A stretch of 34,377 bases of DNA from Saprospiraceae bacterium (GTDB taxonomy: Bacteria; Bacteroidota; Bacteroidia; Chitinophagales; Saprospiraceae). Position numbers and translations under genes: made by a program. Each line of letters starts with the position of its first letter. Within the stretch, counting starts at the first letter, position 1. The notes beneath the pieces were generated by a model. It was not told the origin of the DNA and did no database searches. It saw only the letters and a list, made by a program, of their open reading frames with translations. The stretch lies in NCBI GenBank assembly GCA_019634045.1, contig JAHQWA010000342.1, positions 1-34,377 of the forward strand, written 5' to 3'. Shown piece by piece: positions 15,006-23,121 of this stretch.

Positions 15006-16058
15006 ATGAATCACGTTGAAGCAAACGCCCATGCGATCATCATGGCATTCCCGGACTTTTACACTTGCCCTGATGGCGGATGGCACATTTGGGTGTGTGA
15101 AAAACTCGGTATAATTAAACAAGGGCTCGTGCCCGGCGGCCATGCAGCAATGGCTATTATCCACAAAGATACGGGAGAGATAGAGTATGCTGACTTAGGT
15201 CGGTACACGGCCCCTAAAGGCTTGGCCCGATTGAGAACCAAGAATACGGATCCGGACGTTAAGATTACCATCAAAGGGAAATTTGATGCGGAAGGTAACC
15301 TCACGAATCAAGAAGAGATTATCCGTTATTTCGATAGCAATAGAGATATAGTTCAGTCTATTGGTGCGATGTATGCCTCCTTCAATTCTACCATCAATTA
15401 TGAGCAGGTTATGGAGTATATCCATATGATGGAGAGAAGAGGGAGTGTGGTGTACAACGCCTTTGGTAAAGAGCATACGAATTGTGCTCGTTTTGTGCGC
15501 TCAGCTCTTTTAGAGGGGAATGTAGACTCCAAAACGCAGCGACGTTTACGAATTACTCCTGAACCTACACCCTGTCCATTGGGAAGCGTAATATACGGTG
15601 CTTCTAGTGGTGAAGTGTACCGGATTTGGAATGGGGACATGACTCCTGAAAAGCGGAACTTGGTTCAGTTGATGTACAAATATTTCTTTACCAATGCCCC
15701 AAATGAACACAACATCAAATTCACCTCAGCCAACGGAGCCTTCGATGAGCCTGAAGAGGGATTGCAGGATTACCCAACTGCACAATGGCTTGGTGGTTTG
15801 ACCAAGGGAGCTTGGTTTGTAGTAGAAAAACCAGAGGGACTAAGTGGAGAGAAGGAGTTTCGGATTCGCAAAATCACAGCGAAAAAGAAGCAGATCTTCG
15901 ATTATGTTTTCCGAGTGACGGATGAAAGCTTTGATATCAACCGGCCCTTCCAGGTTACGTACGATTGTACCGCCCTATTTTGTACCTTAATGCAAAATGA
16001 CAAAAAGTATATTTTCGAGTATGAACGACCTTTTAAAGAGGTAGCCGTAGTCGAGTAA
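15006..16058 (+). CDS. DUF6695-like protein, possible permuted papain-like fold
   Basis: 350 residues, no signal peptide. The N-terminal part (AIIMAFPDFY... CEKLGIIKQGLVPGGHAAMAIIHKDTG in pieces, then YADLGRYTAP, ARLRTKNTDPDVKI) matches what I know as the DUF6695 family of Bacteroidota. H46 (GGHAAM) precedes C160 (EHTNCARFVRSAL), the His-before-Cys order of circularly permuted NlpC/P60-like folds (YiiX/LRAT type); peptidase or lipid-acyl activity is therefore possible but unproven. Residues ~165-350 are less conserved, with WLGGLTKGAWFVVEK suggesting a small beta domain. It is flanked downstream by a strong hairpin terminator, so it is probably monocistronic. Confidence 0.72.
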   Translation: MNHVEANAHAIIMAFPDFYTCPDGGWHIWVCEKLGIIKQGLVPGGHAAMAIIHKDTGEIEYADLGRYTAPKGLARLRTKNTDPDVKITIKGKFDAEGNLTNQEEIIRYFDSNRDIVQSIGAMYASFNSTINYEQVMEYIHMMERRGSVVYNAFGKEHTNCARFVRSALLEGNVDSKTQRRLRITPEPTPCPLGSVIYGASSGEVYRIWNGDMTPEKRNLVQLMYKYFFTNAPNEHNIKFTSANGAFDEPEEGLQDYPTAQWLGGLTKGAWFVVEKPEGLSGEKEFRIRKITAKKKQIFDYVFRVTDESFDINRPFQVTYDCTALFCTLMQNDKKYIFEYERPFKEVAVVE

Positions 16059-16063
16059 AACGG

Positions 16064-16110
16064 AGGTTTGTGCAGATAAATTGATGTAAAAGTGATTTAT
16101 CTGCACACCT
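16064..16110. terminator. Strong hairpin terminator behind the DUF6695-like gene
   Basis: A perfect 12-bp inverted repeat (GTGCAGATAAAT 16070-16081, ATTTATCTGCAC 16095-16106) with a 13-nt loop, extended by AGGT/ACCT outside a TT bulge. It begins 6 nt after the stop codon. A T-run is weak (CCTTTGG), but the position and strength fit transcript-end formation. Confidence 0.7.
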
Positions 16111-16417
16111 TTGGAACTATTCTCTCTCCAATACGGTTGGACAGTCAAATTACCAACCAATCATGCAATTTTTAATCATTTCTAATCATACAGTGAGCTG
16201 GAGTTAATTCCTTTCCTGCTGTAATTGCTATGGATAGTTAGCTATCCGATCCAGTTGGTGTAGGCTCCCTACACCTGTCATCTATTTATTCCAATTGCTT
16301 GGGAAACTTTCTTGGCTTTCCAACCCTTCAGGCAATTCCTGTGCTTTTCTGCATTAATGCTGATTACGGAAGTTGCGCTGACGTTCCTGAGCATGGATTA
16401 ACTTTTAAAGATTAGAA
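16111..16417 (+). promoter_or_regulatory. Intergenic region with two adjacent hairpins upstream of the sulfotransferase
   Basis: No gene is visible. Two perfect short hairpins lie 9 bp apart: GGATAG-TTAG-CTATCC (16232-16247) and GGTGTAGG-CTC-CCTACACC (16257-16275). Both would lie in a long leader of the Stf0 gene if transcription starts upstream. No TAnnTTTG element is obvious. The order and spacing do not match a riboswitch class I know. Confidence 0.4.
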
Positions 16418-17185
16418 ATGGAACCGAAATTGTGTTATACGATCTGGTTTAGCCAGAGAAATGGCAGTAGCCTCTTTTGTGAAGGTCTAAAATCTACAGG
16501 CCTGGCAGGCAAGCCAGAAGAATACTTCAACTTCCAGGACCCTGGAAATCTACTTTCTCATTATAAGGTTAAAAACCATGAGTCCTTTCGCCAAGAACTT
16601 TGGCGGCAAGGGACCACACCTAATGGTATATTTGGAGTTAAGGTCAATGCCCCTAGGAAGGAAGATGATCCTTTGATCGAGGAACTACGGAAAGTGCCAG
16701 GCTTACGGAATCCAACCACGGCCAAGCACTTCGAGGTATGGCAAAATGTAATGCCCAACCAGAAGCATATCTTCCTGACACGCCGGAACAAGATTCGGCA
16801 AGCCGTAAGTTGGTGGAAAGCGATCGTTAGTGAAACCTGGCATCGACCACAGGGGGTAGACCGCACTTACCGCCCGGAAGATATCCGAGATCGCTACGAT
16901 TTTGCAGCGATTCGACACCTCTTATTTGAGACTAGCCTGAGAGAAGCTCGGATACAGGATATGCTGAATCAGGCAGGGGCTAAAGCGCTCACGATAGTCT
17001 ATGAGGATTTCGTTCAGTCTTACGAAGAGACGATACGATCTGCCGTGAAGTACCTTGGAGTGGAAGGAGCCGATTTTCCTGTAGCTTCTCCTTTTTACCA
17101 GAAATTAGCTGACGAACTCTCAGATGAATGGACAGAGCGATTCCGAAAGGAATTGCAAAAAGATTGGGATAGGGTGATTTGGTAG
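16418..17185 (+). CDS. Stf0-family sulfotransferase
   Basis: 255 residues. The N-terminus YTIWFSQRNGSSLFCEGL is the PAPS 5'-phosphosulfate loop of Stf0 (trehalose 2-sulfotransferase) proteins, followed by GKPEEYF, the family's substrate-side motif. The 3'-phosphate-binding segment is HIFLTRRNKIRQAVSWWKA, containing the conserved Arg-x-x-x-x-x-Ala-x-Ser pattern, and the C-terminal half has IVYEDFVQSYEETI typical of the family. Length matches Stf0 (about 250-270). It transfers sulfate from PAPS to an acceptor, probably a glycan or glycolipid; the acceptor is unknown. No PAPS-synthesis genes lie nearby. Confidence 0.9.
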   Translation: MEPKLCYTIWFSQRNGSSLFCEGLKSTGLAGKPEEYFNFQDPGNLLSHYKVKNHESFRQELWRQGTTPNGIFGVKVNAPRKEDDPLIEELRKVPGLRNPTTAKHFEVWQNVMPNQKHIFLTRRNKIRQAVSWWKAIVSETWHRPQGVDRTYRPEDIRDRYDFAAIRHLLFETSLREARIQDMLNQAGAKALTIVYEDFVQSYEETIRSAVKYLGVEGADFPVASPFYQKLADELSDEWTERFRKELQKDWDRVIW

Positions 17186-17293
17186 TTTGAATCAGTGATA
17201 CGATAACTGTTGCAGGCGTGATTGGAGATTCTTCAGTCACGCCTTTCTATTTGCAAGAAAGATGATACCTTCGCGGCAAAGAAAAATAATACT

Positions 17294-17500
17294 ATGCCAG
17301 ACGGAAGAAATAGAAAAGATATCTCAGTCGGTCAAATGGTAAAAATAGTGCAAAAGCATCATCAACGGACCGGTGTGCTGACGACCGGTATTGTGGCTCG
17401 TATCTTAACCAATTCCCGCACGCATCCACATGGTATTAAAGTTCGCTTGGAAAGCGGTATTGTCGGAAGGGTTAAGGAAATTGTGCTAGAGGAAGATTGA
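17294..17500 (+). CDS. ywbE: YwbE family protein (DUF2196)
   Basis: 68 residues from ATG at 17294; an upstream in-frame ATG at 17222 would add 24 residues without family similarity. The sequence DGRNRKDISVGQMVKIV, QKHHQRTGVLTTGIVARIL, TNSRTHPHGIKVRLESG and VGRVKEIV matches the small beta-rich YwbE family almost end to end, in particular the diagnostic LTNSxxHPHGIKVRL. Biochemical role is not established. Two imperfect TAnnTTTG-like boxes (17246-17253, 17266-17273) lie between the upstream gene and the start. Confidence 0.93.
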   Translation: MPDGRNRKDISVGQMVKIVQKHHQRTGVLTTGIVARILTNSRTHPHGIKVRLESGIVGRVKEIVLEED

Positions 17501-17589
17501 GGCAAACATATGCCTAAAAATATCCATGTTCATTTTTCGGTAGCGATGTTGAGTAAAGCCAATTAATTTTCCGGCCAAAAAATAGACTT

Positions 17590-18636
17590 ATGGCGCTACA
17601 GCTAAGTTTTGAAGAAAAATACAAGGTAATCGTTCTGCGGGATACCACCTATGCAGGCCTATTTTATGTTGCCGTAAAGACCACTGGAATATTCTGTCGA
17701 CCGGGCTGCACAGCTCGTACGCCCAAAGCGAAGAATGTCCTCTTTTATGATACGACTCATGAGGCTATCATTAATGGCTATCGACCCTGTAAGGTTTGTC
17801 GACCTCAGGAGGAGGTCGGAGCTACGCCTGCCTACATTCAGCAGATCTTAGATGAACTGGAAGCTAATCCTTACCAACGCTTGAAAGATTGGGACCTGCG
17901 TCAACGTGGAGTGGAGCCTAGCCAAATCCGGCGCTGGTTTAAGAAACACCACAATATGACTTTTCAAGCTTACCAGCGCTTGTATCGAATCAATGGAGCC
18001 TTTACTAAGATTAGTAATGGGGAGTCCATTACCCATACGGCCTATGACATTGGTTTTGAATCACTAAGTGGCTTCAATGACTCCTTTAAGTCAACCTTCG
18101 ATCACGCTCCTTCTCAGGAAAAAGGGAAAAGCGTGATTCACCTCATTCGCTTTACCACACCCATCGGACCGATGTTTGCTGGGGCTACTTCTTCTGGCGT
18201 TTGCCTCACCGAGTTTACGGACCGACCTATGCTGGAAACGGAATTCAAAGACCTGAAGAAGCGCTTAAATGCCGTTATCCTGCCCGGAGAGAACGATCAT
18301 CTTAAGCAGCTTCAAGCAGAACTTGCTGAATACTTCGCAGGGCAGCGAAAGGCATTCACCGTCCCCTTGCATACGCCAGGGTCAGCTTTTTCTCAATCCG
18401 TCTGGACACTACTGCAAGGCATTCCTTATGGTACCACTCGGACGTATAAGGAACAGGCCGAGAGACTGGGCAAGCCTAAGGCTATTCGTGCCGTTGGACG
18501 AGCGAATGGACTGAATAAGATCGCCATCCTAATCCCTTGTCACCGGGTGCTCGGCAGTAATGGAGAATTGGTGGGATATGGTGGAGGGATGGGCCGAAAA
18601 AAGTGGTTGCTAGATCACGAAAAACAGCATAGTTAA
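17590..18636 (+). CDS. ada: Bifunctional Ada: methylphosphotriester/O6-methylguanine-DNA methyltransferase and AraC-type regulator
   Basis: 348 residues, the full Ada architecture. N-Ada zinc domain with C36, C40, C67 and C70 (GIFCRPGCTART, YRPCKVCRP); C36 would accept methyl from phosphotriesters. AraC-type helix-turn-helix at ~85-175 (IRRWFKKHHNMTFQAYQR; THTAYDIGFESLSGFNDSF). C-terminal O6-alkylguanine transferase domain at ~185-345 with PCHRV, acceptor C317, and helix motif GTTRTYKEQA. It repairs alkylated DNA and, when methylated, activates alkylation-response genes; no alkA or alkB neighbour is present here. It follows ywbE by 89 bp on the same strand. Confidence 0.96.
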   Translation: MALQLSFEEKYKVIVLRDTTYAGLFYVAVKTTGIFCRPGCTARTPKAKNVLFYDTTHEAIINGYRPCKVCRPQEEVGATPAYIQQILDELEANPYQRLKDWDLRQRGVEPSQIRRWFKKHHNMTFQAYQRLYRINGAFTKISNGESITHTAYDIGFESLSGFNDSFKSTFDHAPSQEKGKSVIHLIRFTTPIGPMFAGATSSGVCLTEFTDRPMLETEFKDLKKRLNAVILPGENDHLKQLQAELAEYFAGQRKAFTVPLHTPGSAFSQSVWTLLQGIPYGTTRTYKEQAERLGKPKAIRAVGRANGLNKIAILIPCHRVLGSNGELVGYGGGMGRKKWLLDHEKQHS

Positions 18637-18850
18637 GTTGGTGAATTCTAAGTTTGGCAATAGGAAACCTACTACCAGAAATCAGCGGTAAGAGACCAGA
18701 CCGCTTCCCTACGAGAAGCCTTACCCCTTGCTTGATGGCGAACCTATATGTCTATCGATACTCGCTTCTGTCTTCTAGATGTTCAGTGGTGTGAATATGA
18801 ATTTATGTTATCTTACAGCTGAATATTGTTTGGATTGAAAACCATCATCT

Positions 18851-19237
18851 ATGTCTAATCCTATCCTCGGGCTACGTACCTGCATCTACAAAGTGGGAGA
18901 TCTGTCAGAAGCCAAAGAATGGTACACCAAAGCTTTTTCAACTCAACCCTATTTCGATGAACCCTTTTACGTAGGTTTTAACATCGGCGGATATGAACTG
19001 GGTTTATTGCCGGAGGAAGAGCCTATTACTGCCAAGGCAGATACGGTATTAACATACTGGGGGGTAGAAGATATTCATGAGAGGTATGCCGCGCTATTGA
19101 AAGTTGGAGCAAGGGTACACGAGGAACCCCACAATGTGGGAGGGGAGTTGATGGTGGGTACCGTCAAGGATCCTTGGGGTAATATCGTCGGTTTGATATA
19201 CAACCCCTATTTCAAGTTGCCTACTGATAAGGAGTAG
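18851..19237 (+). CDS. VOC superfamily (glyoxalase/bleomycin-resistance-like) protein
   Basis: 128 residues. Two beta-alpha-beta-beta-beta modules: RTCIYKVGDLSEAKEWYTKAF opens the first, and VLTYWGVEDIHERYAALLKVGA with VGTVKDPWGNIVGLIYNP closes the second; the DPxGNxxGLxxNP ending is diagnostic. The usual metal-binding His at the first strand is not obvious, and E204-type ligands cannot be placed without a structure, so catalytic activity is uncertain. It may be a dioxygenase-like, lyase or binding protein. Confidence 0.85.
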   Translation: MSNPILGLRTCIYKVGDLSEAKEWYTKAFSTQPYFDEPFYVGFNIGGYELGLLPEEEPITAKADTVLTYWGVEDIHERYAALLKVGARVHEEPHNVGGELMVGTVKDPWGNIVGLIYNPYFKLPTDKE

Positions 19238-19369
19238 CCGGAAGCAGAGCATTTCCAAAAAACGGGGCAAAGGGAACATTGACTACAGCAATTGCCGCAT
19301 CCACTCAAGAACTATTGCCTTCCGTGGTCGAAACGCCTACCTTTGTGGCCGGACACCAACAAAAACCAT

Positions 19370-21673
19370 ATGAATGAAGATCATAAGAAGATAGAAAAAC
19401 TCTTCGCTCGTCTTCAGTATCTAGATCAGCAGCAGGAAAGATTCGGCAGAGAAATCGACGCCATTAAGCACGAACTGAATAAGCTAAAAGCTAAAACGGC
19501 TTATCCCGAGCCTCCGGAAGCCTTAGAGGAACCCTCGCCCTTGCCTATTCAAAGTCCCTCGGTAAAGAACTTATCAGCCAGCGTTCCTCCCCGCAAGGAA
19601 CCCAAGATGCACCTGCCCAAGGTGACTAAGGAAACGGGAGGACTGGAAAAATACATAGGGGAAAACCTTTTCAGTAAGCTAGGAATTGCAATTATCATTA
19701 TCGGAGTAGGAATCGGGGCAAAGTTTGCCATCGACAATGACTTGATTAGCCCCGTCGTCCGCGTTATCCTAGGTTACCTGATTGGCGGTGTGCTATTGGG
19801 ACTGGCCATCCGTTTGCAAGCAAAGTATCATACCTATAGTGCCGTTTTACTGAGTGGTGCGATGGCGATCTTCTATTTTATGACTTATATCAGTCATAGT
19901 TTCTATGAATTTTTGCCAGACCTTCTAGCATTTGGTGCAATGGTAGCGGTGACGGGAATGACAGTAGCCGCTGCGGTATACTACAAAGAGCAAATCATCG
20001 CATTGATCGGGCAGGTGGGTGCCTATGCCATTCCATTCCTGCTCAGTGATGGATCTGATGATATGAGAACCTTCTTTACCTACATGGCCATCATCAATGT
20101 GGGAATTCTCTTTGTGGCCTTTCGGCAATATTGGAAGTTATTGTATGTTTCTGCCTTTGCACTGAGTTGGTTGTTTTTGTTAGCATGGATTGCGTTTGGG
20201 TATGATGGTGTAGAGGATTTCACGCTAGCTTTTAGTTTCACGCTGATCTTTTTTGGACTGTTCTATTTAACCTTTTTGGCCTACAAGCTCCTACGGGCGG
20301 AAAAGTATCAGCTGCTAGATGTATTTCTGTTGTTGAGTAACTCCTTCGTCTTTTTCGGCATCGGTTATGGTTTATGGTCAGGGCATCCTCAGCTTGATTC
20401 CATGCTGGGGCTGTTTGCGATATTGAATGGCATTATTCACTTAATTGTCGGAGCACTGATTTATGTGAATGACAAAGCAGATAAGAATGTACTTCTGCTG
20501 GTGATTGGCTTGGTGGTGCTTTTCTTCACCTTGGCGATCCCAATTCAGTTGGATGGGAACTGGGTAACATTGTTGTGGCTGATCGAAGGCGCTTTACTCT
20601 TTGTTATTGGGCGATTGCGATCGGAAAAATTGTACGAAAAGATAGCCTATCCCATTCTTACCTTATCTTTTTTGAGTTTGCTACAAGATTGGGGAGATGC
20701 CTATTGGACGTCCGCCTTTGATGAGACGGAGACCTTTAACCCCATCTTCAATCTTGGGTTCTTTACAAGCTGTATAGCCATTGCGGTATATGGAACAGTC
20801 CAATGGTTAAAAAGCCGGAAGGTGACTTCCTTTTTTAAGCCCAATACCATTTGGGCAAGCTGGGGAAATTATGTTCTACCTGCTTTTTTAATTGTTTCTA
20901 TTTACAGTTTGTTTGGACAAGAAATAGCACAGTATTGGAGTGAAAAGATCAAACTATTGAAGGCGGCAGAAGGAGAGCGACAAACGATACAAGCGTATCA
21001 AAATTTAGCGATTAGTTGGCGATTAGCATACACCCTATTTTTCCTCACTGTACTGGCCTTAGTCAACGACTATCTGGTGAAAGCGAGAGCCTTGGCATGG
21101 GTTAATTTAGTGCTAAAGAGTTTACTTGTTTTATTCTTTCTAATTGGTGGCTTGCAGGTGTTAACAGATCTGCGCGAAACCTACCATGAATATCCGGATA
21201 AACCACTAGTGTACTTTTGGGTACGTTATATTGTCCTAGGACTAGTAGGAGGGCTCTTATATCAGGCCTATCGCAGTATAGAGGTGTGGGAAATGAAAAA
21301 TCGCTGGGGTAAAATCTATGATATTTCCTTGCATTTGGTAGTCTTACTGATATTGAGCAACGAATGGCTCAACTGGGGGACTAGCTTCCAACTTGGAGAA
21401 TCTTATAAACTGGGTTTAAGTATCCTTTGGGGACTGTATGCTTTATTCCTGATCGTATTGGGGATATGGCGAAACAAGGCATACCTAAGAATTGGAGCCA
21501 TTGGGCTTTTCGGCATTACCTTATTAAAATTGTTTTTCTACGATATTGCTCATCTACCGACTTTGCCTAAAACGATCATCTTCTTGGCTTTAGGTAGTTT
21601 ACTCTTGTTGATATCCTTTCTGTACAATAAGTATAGAAGCACATTGTTTGAACAAGAAACTGGAACCCAGTAA
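19370..21673 (+). CDS. DUF2339 polytopic membrane protein
   Basis: 767 residues from ATG at 19370; an in-frame TTG at 19292 is less likely. Residues 1-43 are a coiled coil (IEKLFARLQYLDQQQERFG...), 44-85 a Pro-rich linker, and ~97 onward begins 'YIGENLFSKLGIAIIIIGVGIGAKFAIDND', the DUF2339 signature, followed by about twenty hydrophobic helices to the C-terminus. Function unknown; members are large inner-membrane proteins. A Crp/Fnr regulator starts 17 bp after its stop. Confidence 0.9.
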   Translation: MNEDHKKIEKLFARLQYLDQQQERFGREIDAIKHELNKLKAKTAYPEPPEALEEPSPLPIQSPSVKNLSASVPPRKEPKMHLPKVTKETGGLEKYIGENLFSKLGIAIIIIGVGIGAKFAIDNDLISPVVRVILGYLIGGVLLGLAIRLQAKYHTYSAVLLSGAMAIFYFMTYISHSFYEFLPDLLAFGAMVAVTGMTVAAAVYYKEQIIALIGQVGAYAIPFLLSDGSDDMRTFFTYMAIINVGILFVAFRQYWKLLYVSAFALSWLFLLAWIAFGYDGVEDFTLAFSFTLIFFGLFYLTFLAYKLLRAEKYQLLDVFLLLSNSFVFFGIGYGLWSGHPQLDSMLGLFAILNGIIHLIVGALIYVNDKADKNVLLLVIGLVVLFFTLAIPIQLDGNWVTLLWLIEGALLFVIGRLRSEKLYEKIAYPILTLSFLSLLQDWGDAYWTSAFDETETFNPIFNLGFFTSCIAIAVYGTVQWLKSRKVTSFFKPNTIWASWGNYVLPAFLIVSIYSLFGQEIAQYWSEKIKLLKAAEGERQTIQAYQNLAISWRLAYTLFFLTVLALVNDYLVKARALAWVNLVLKSLLVLFFLIGGLQVLTDLRETYHEYPDKPLVYFWVRYIVLGLVGGLLYQAYRSIEVWEMKNRWGKIYDISLHLVVLLILSNEWLNWGTSFQLGESYKLGLSILWGLYALFLIVLGIWRNKAYLRIGAIGLFGITLLKLFFYDIAHLPTLPKTIIFLALGSLLLLISFLYNKYRSTLFEQETGTQ

Positions 21674-21690
21674 GTATTGTTGATTATCGT

Positions 21691-22317
21691 ATGACGGATA
21701 AAGAAATTTTTCGAACACTATCCTTTATTACGGAGCCTGCCTTACAGCAGGCCATCCTTGACAAGGGGCACCTCGTTGTCTCTGAGGCAGGAAAGCAGGT
21801 AGTTCGAGAAGGAGAATATGTCAAGATTTTACCCATAGTTTTGGAAGGAGCTATCCGGGTATTTCAAACACGATTAGATCGGGAAATCCTTTTGTATTAC
21901 GTGGAGCCAAGTCAGACCTGTATGATGTCGCTATCAGCCTGCTTTTACAATCGTTCCAGTGCAATTGAGGCCATTACCACCGTACCCACCACATTTTTGG
22001 CGATCCCAGTCCAATACATCGCTGAGTGGCAACGGCAGTATGTCTCTTGGAATAATTTTGTAATCAAGACCTTTCGTAAAAGGTATGATGAACTGTTGGA
22101 TGCCTTTGAAAGTGTAGCTTTTGAGCATATAGACCATAGAATAGCAGAGTACCTAAACAAGCGGCGGCTAAAAGAAAATACCAGACTTATCGAAATTTCT
22201 CACCTTCAATTAGCCAAGGAATTAGGTACCACTAGAGTGGTTATTTCCCGTATTCTGAAGCAATTCGAACTGCAGAACAAAGTCAAACTGCATAGAGGTG
22301 CCATTGAGTTACTCTAG
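21691..22317 (+). CDS. Crp/Fnr-family transcription regulator
   Basis: 208 residues. Residues ~10-125 form a cyclic-nucleotide-binding-like beta roll (VVREGEYVKILPIVLEGAIRVFQ, then LLYYVEPSQTCMMSLSACFYN). The long dimer helix follows (AFESVAFEHIDHRIAEYL), then a winged helix-turn-helix at ~165-205 (HLQLAKELGTTRVVISRILKQFE). The phosphate-binding RxxS/A pattern of true cAMP receptors is not evident, so another effector is likely. The 17-bp gap suggests transcription with the upstream DUF2339 gene. Confidence 0.93.
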   Translation: MTDKEIFRTLSFITEPALQQAILDKGHLVVSEAGKQVVREGEYVKILPIVLEGAIRVFQTRLDREILLYYVEPSQTCMMSLSACFYNRSSAIEAITTVPTTFLAIPVQYIAEWQRQYVSWNNFVIKTFRKRYDELLDAFESVAFEHIDHRIAEYLNKRRLKENTRLIEISHLQLAKELGTTRVVISRILKQFELQNKVKLHRGAIELL

Positions 22318-22421
22318 TCCGACACTGCCAAATATTTTTCTTTGTGTATCATTTGATACCGTTTTCTCTACAAGCTTAGGTACAAATTGCAGTATTAATT
22401 TATCTAAACTATAATACTGTA

Positions 22422-22922
22422 ATGATGATGACCAGCAGCTTACTGTCTGAATTCGAACAAGAGTGCCTCTCCACTCAAAATCTACTAGATGTTATCCCGG
22501 AGGATCGCTTAAATTGGCAACCTCATGAAAAAGCTATGACTTTGGGGCAACTAGCGCTACATGTGGCTACCATCCCAGGAAGAAACCTTGGATTTGCTGT
22601 TGATACCCAAGTACAGGTAGAAGTAATCGTCCAGCACCCAGAGGCAAATTCCAAAGAGATGATCTTGACTGCTTTTGCAAAAAGCATTTCTAGTGCTAAG
22701 CAAATTTTGTCAAACCCGTCCGATTCCTGGCTCGAGAAGGATTGGAAACTGATGAACGGCCAAGGCTTGATTGCCAATATGCCATGTGCTTCTTTTGTGA
22801 GGGCCTTTGTTTTCAATCATTGGTACCATCATAGAGGCGAGTTAACTAGCTATCTACGAGCATTGAATTGCAAAATACCATCCGTTTATGGGCCAACCGC
22901 TGATGTGAACCCTTTCCAATAA
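22422..22922 (+). CDS. DinB/YfiT-like putative metalloprotein
   Basis: 166 residues with three tandem ATG codons at the start (22422, 22425, 22428); the true one cannot be chosen. Four-helix DinB fold: helix 1 SLLSEFEQECLSTQNLLDVIP, H47 (QLALHVATIP), and H133-x-x-x-H137 in NHWYHHRGELTSYL, together the three-His metal site. The family includes thiol transferases that use bacillithiol or mycothiol; a Bacteroidota member could serve as a bacillithiol-S-transferase, but no direct evidence is present. Confidence 0.9.
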   Translation: MMMTSSLLSEFEQECLSTQNLLDVIPEDRLNWQPHEKAMTLGQLALHVATIPGRNLGFAVDTQVQVEVIVQHPEANSKEMILTAFAKSISSAKQILSNPSDSWLEKDWKLMNGQGLIANMPCASFVRAFVFNHWYHHRGELTSYLRALNCKIPSVYGPTADVNPFQ

Positions 22923-22943
22923 CTTAGGCATATCGCAAGGCGT

Positions 22944-22980
22944 GTTTCCCAGAGTTTCACACCTGTGACGCTGGGAAAAC
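22944..22980. terminator. Bidirectional hairpin between convergent genes
   Basis: TTTCCCAG (22945-22952) pairs with CTGGGAAA (22971-22978), enclosing a smaller hairpin TCACA-CC-TGTGA. It lies between the convergent DinB-family and permease genes and could end transcripts from the plus strand. The permease stop is about 140 bp away. Confidence 0.55.
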
Positions 22981-23121
22981 CGCTTTGCTTCAGTATGGAA
23001 CAGGATGACAATCAATAGAATTATAATTGCTCTCGGCTGTCTATTTTTTCTTCGCTAACGGTCTTATTCATCTGCTGTGGATAAGCTAAACCCAGGCTTA
23101 GACATCCTCAAAGACGACCAT

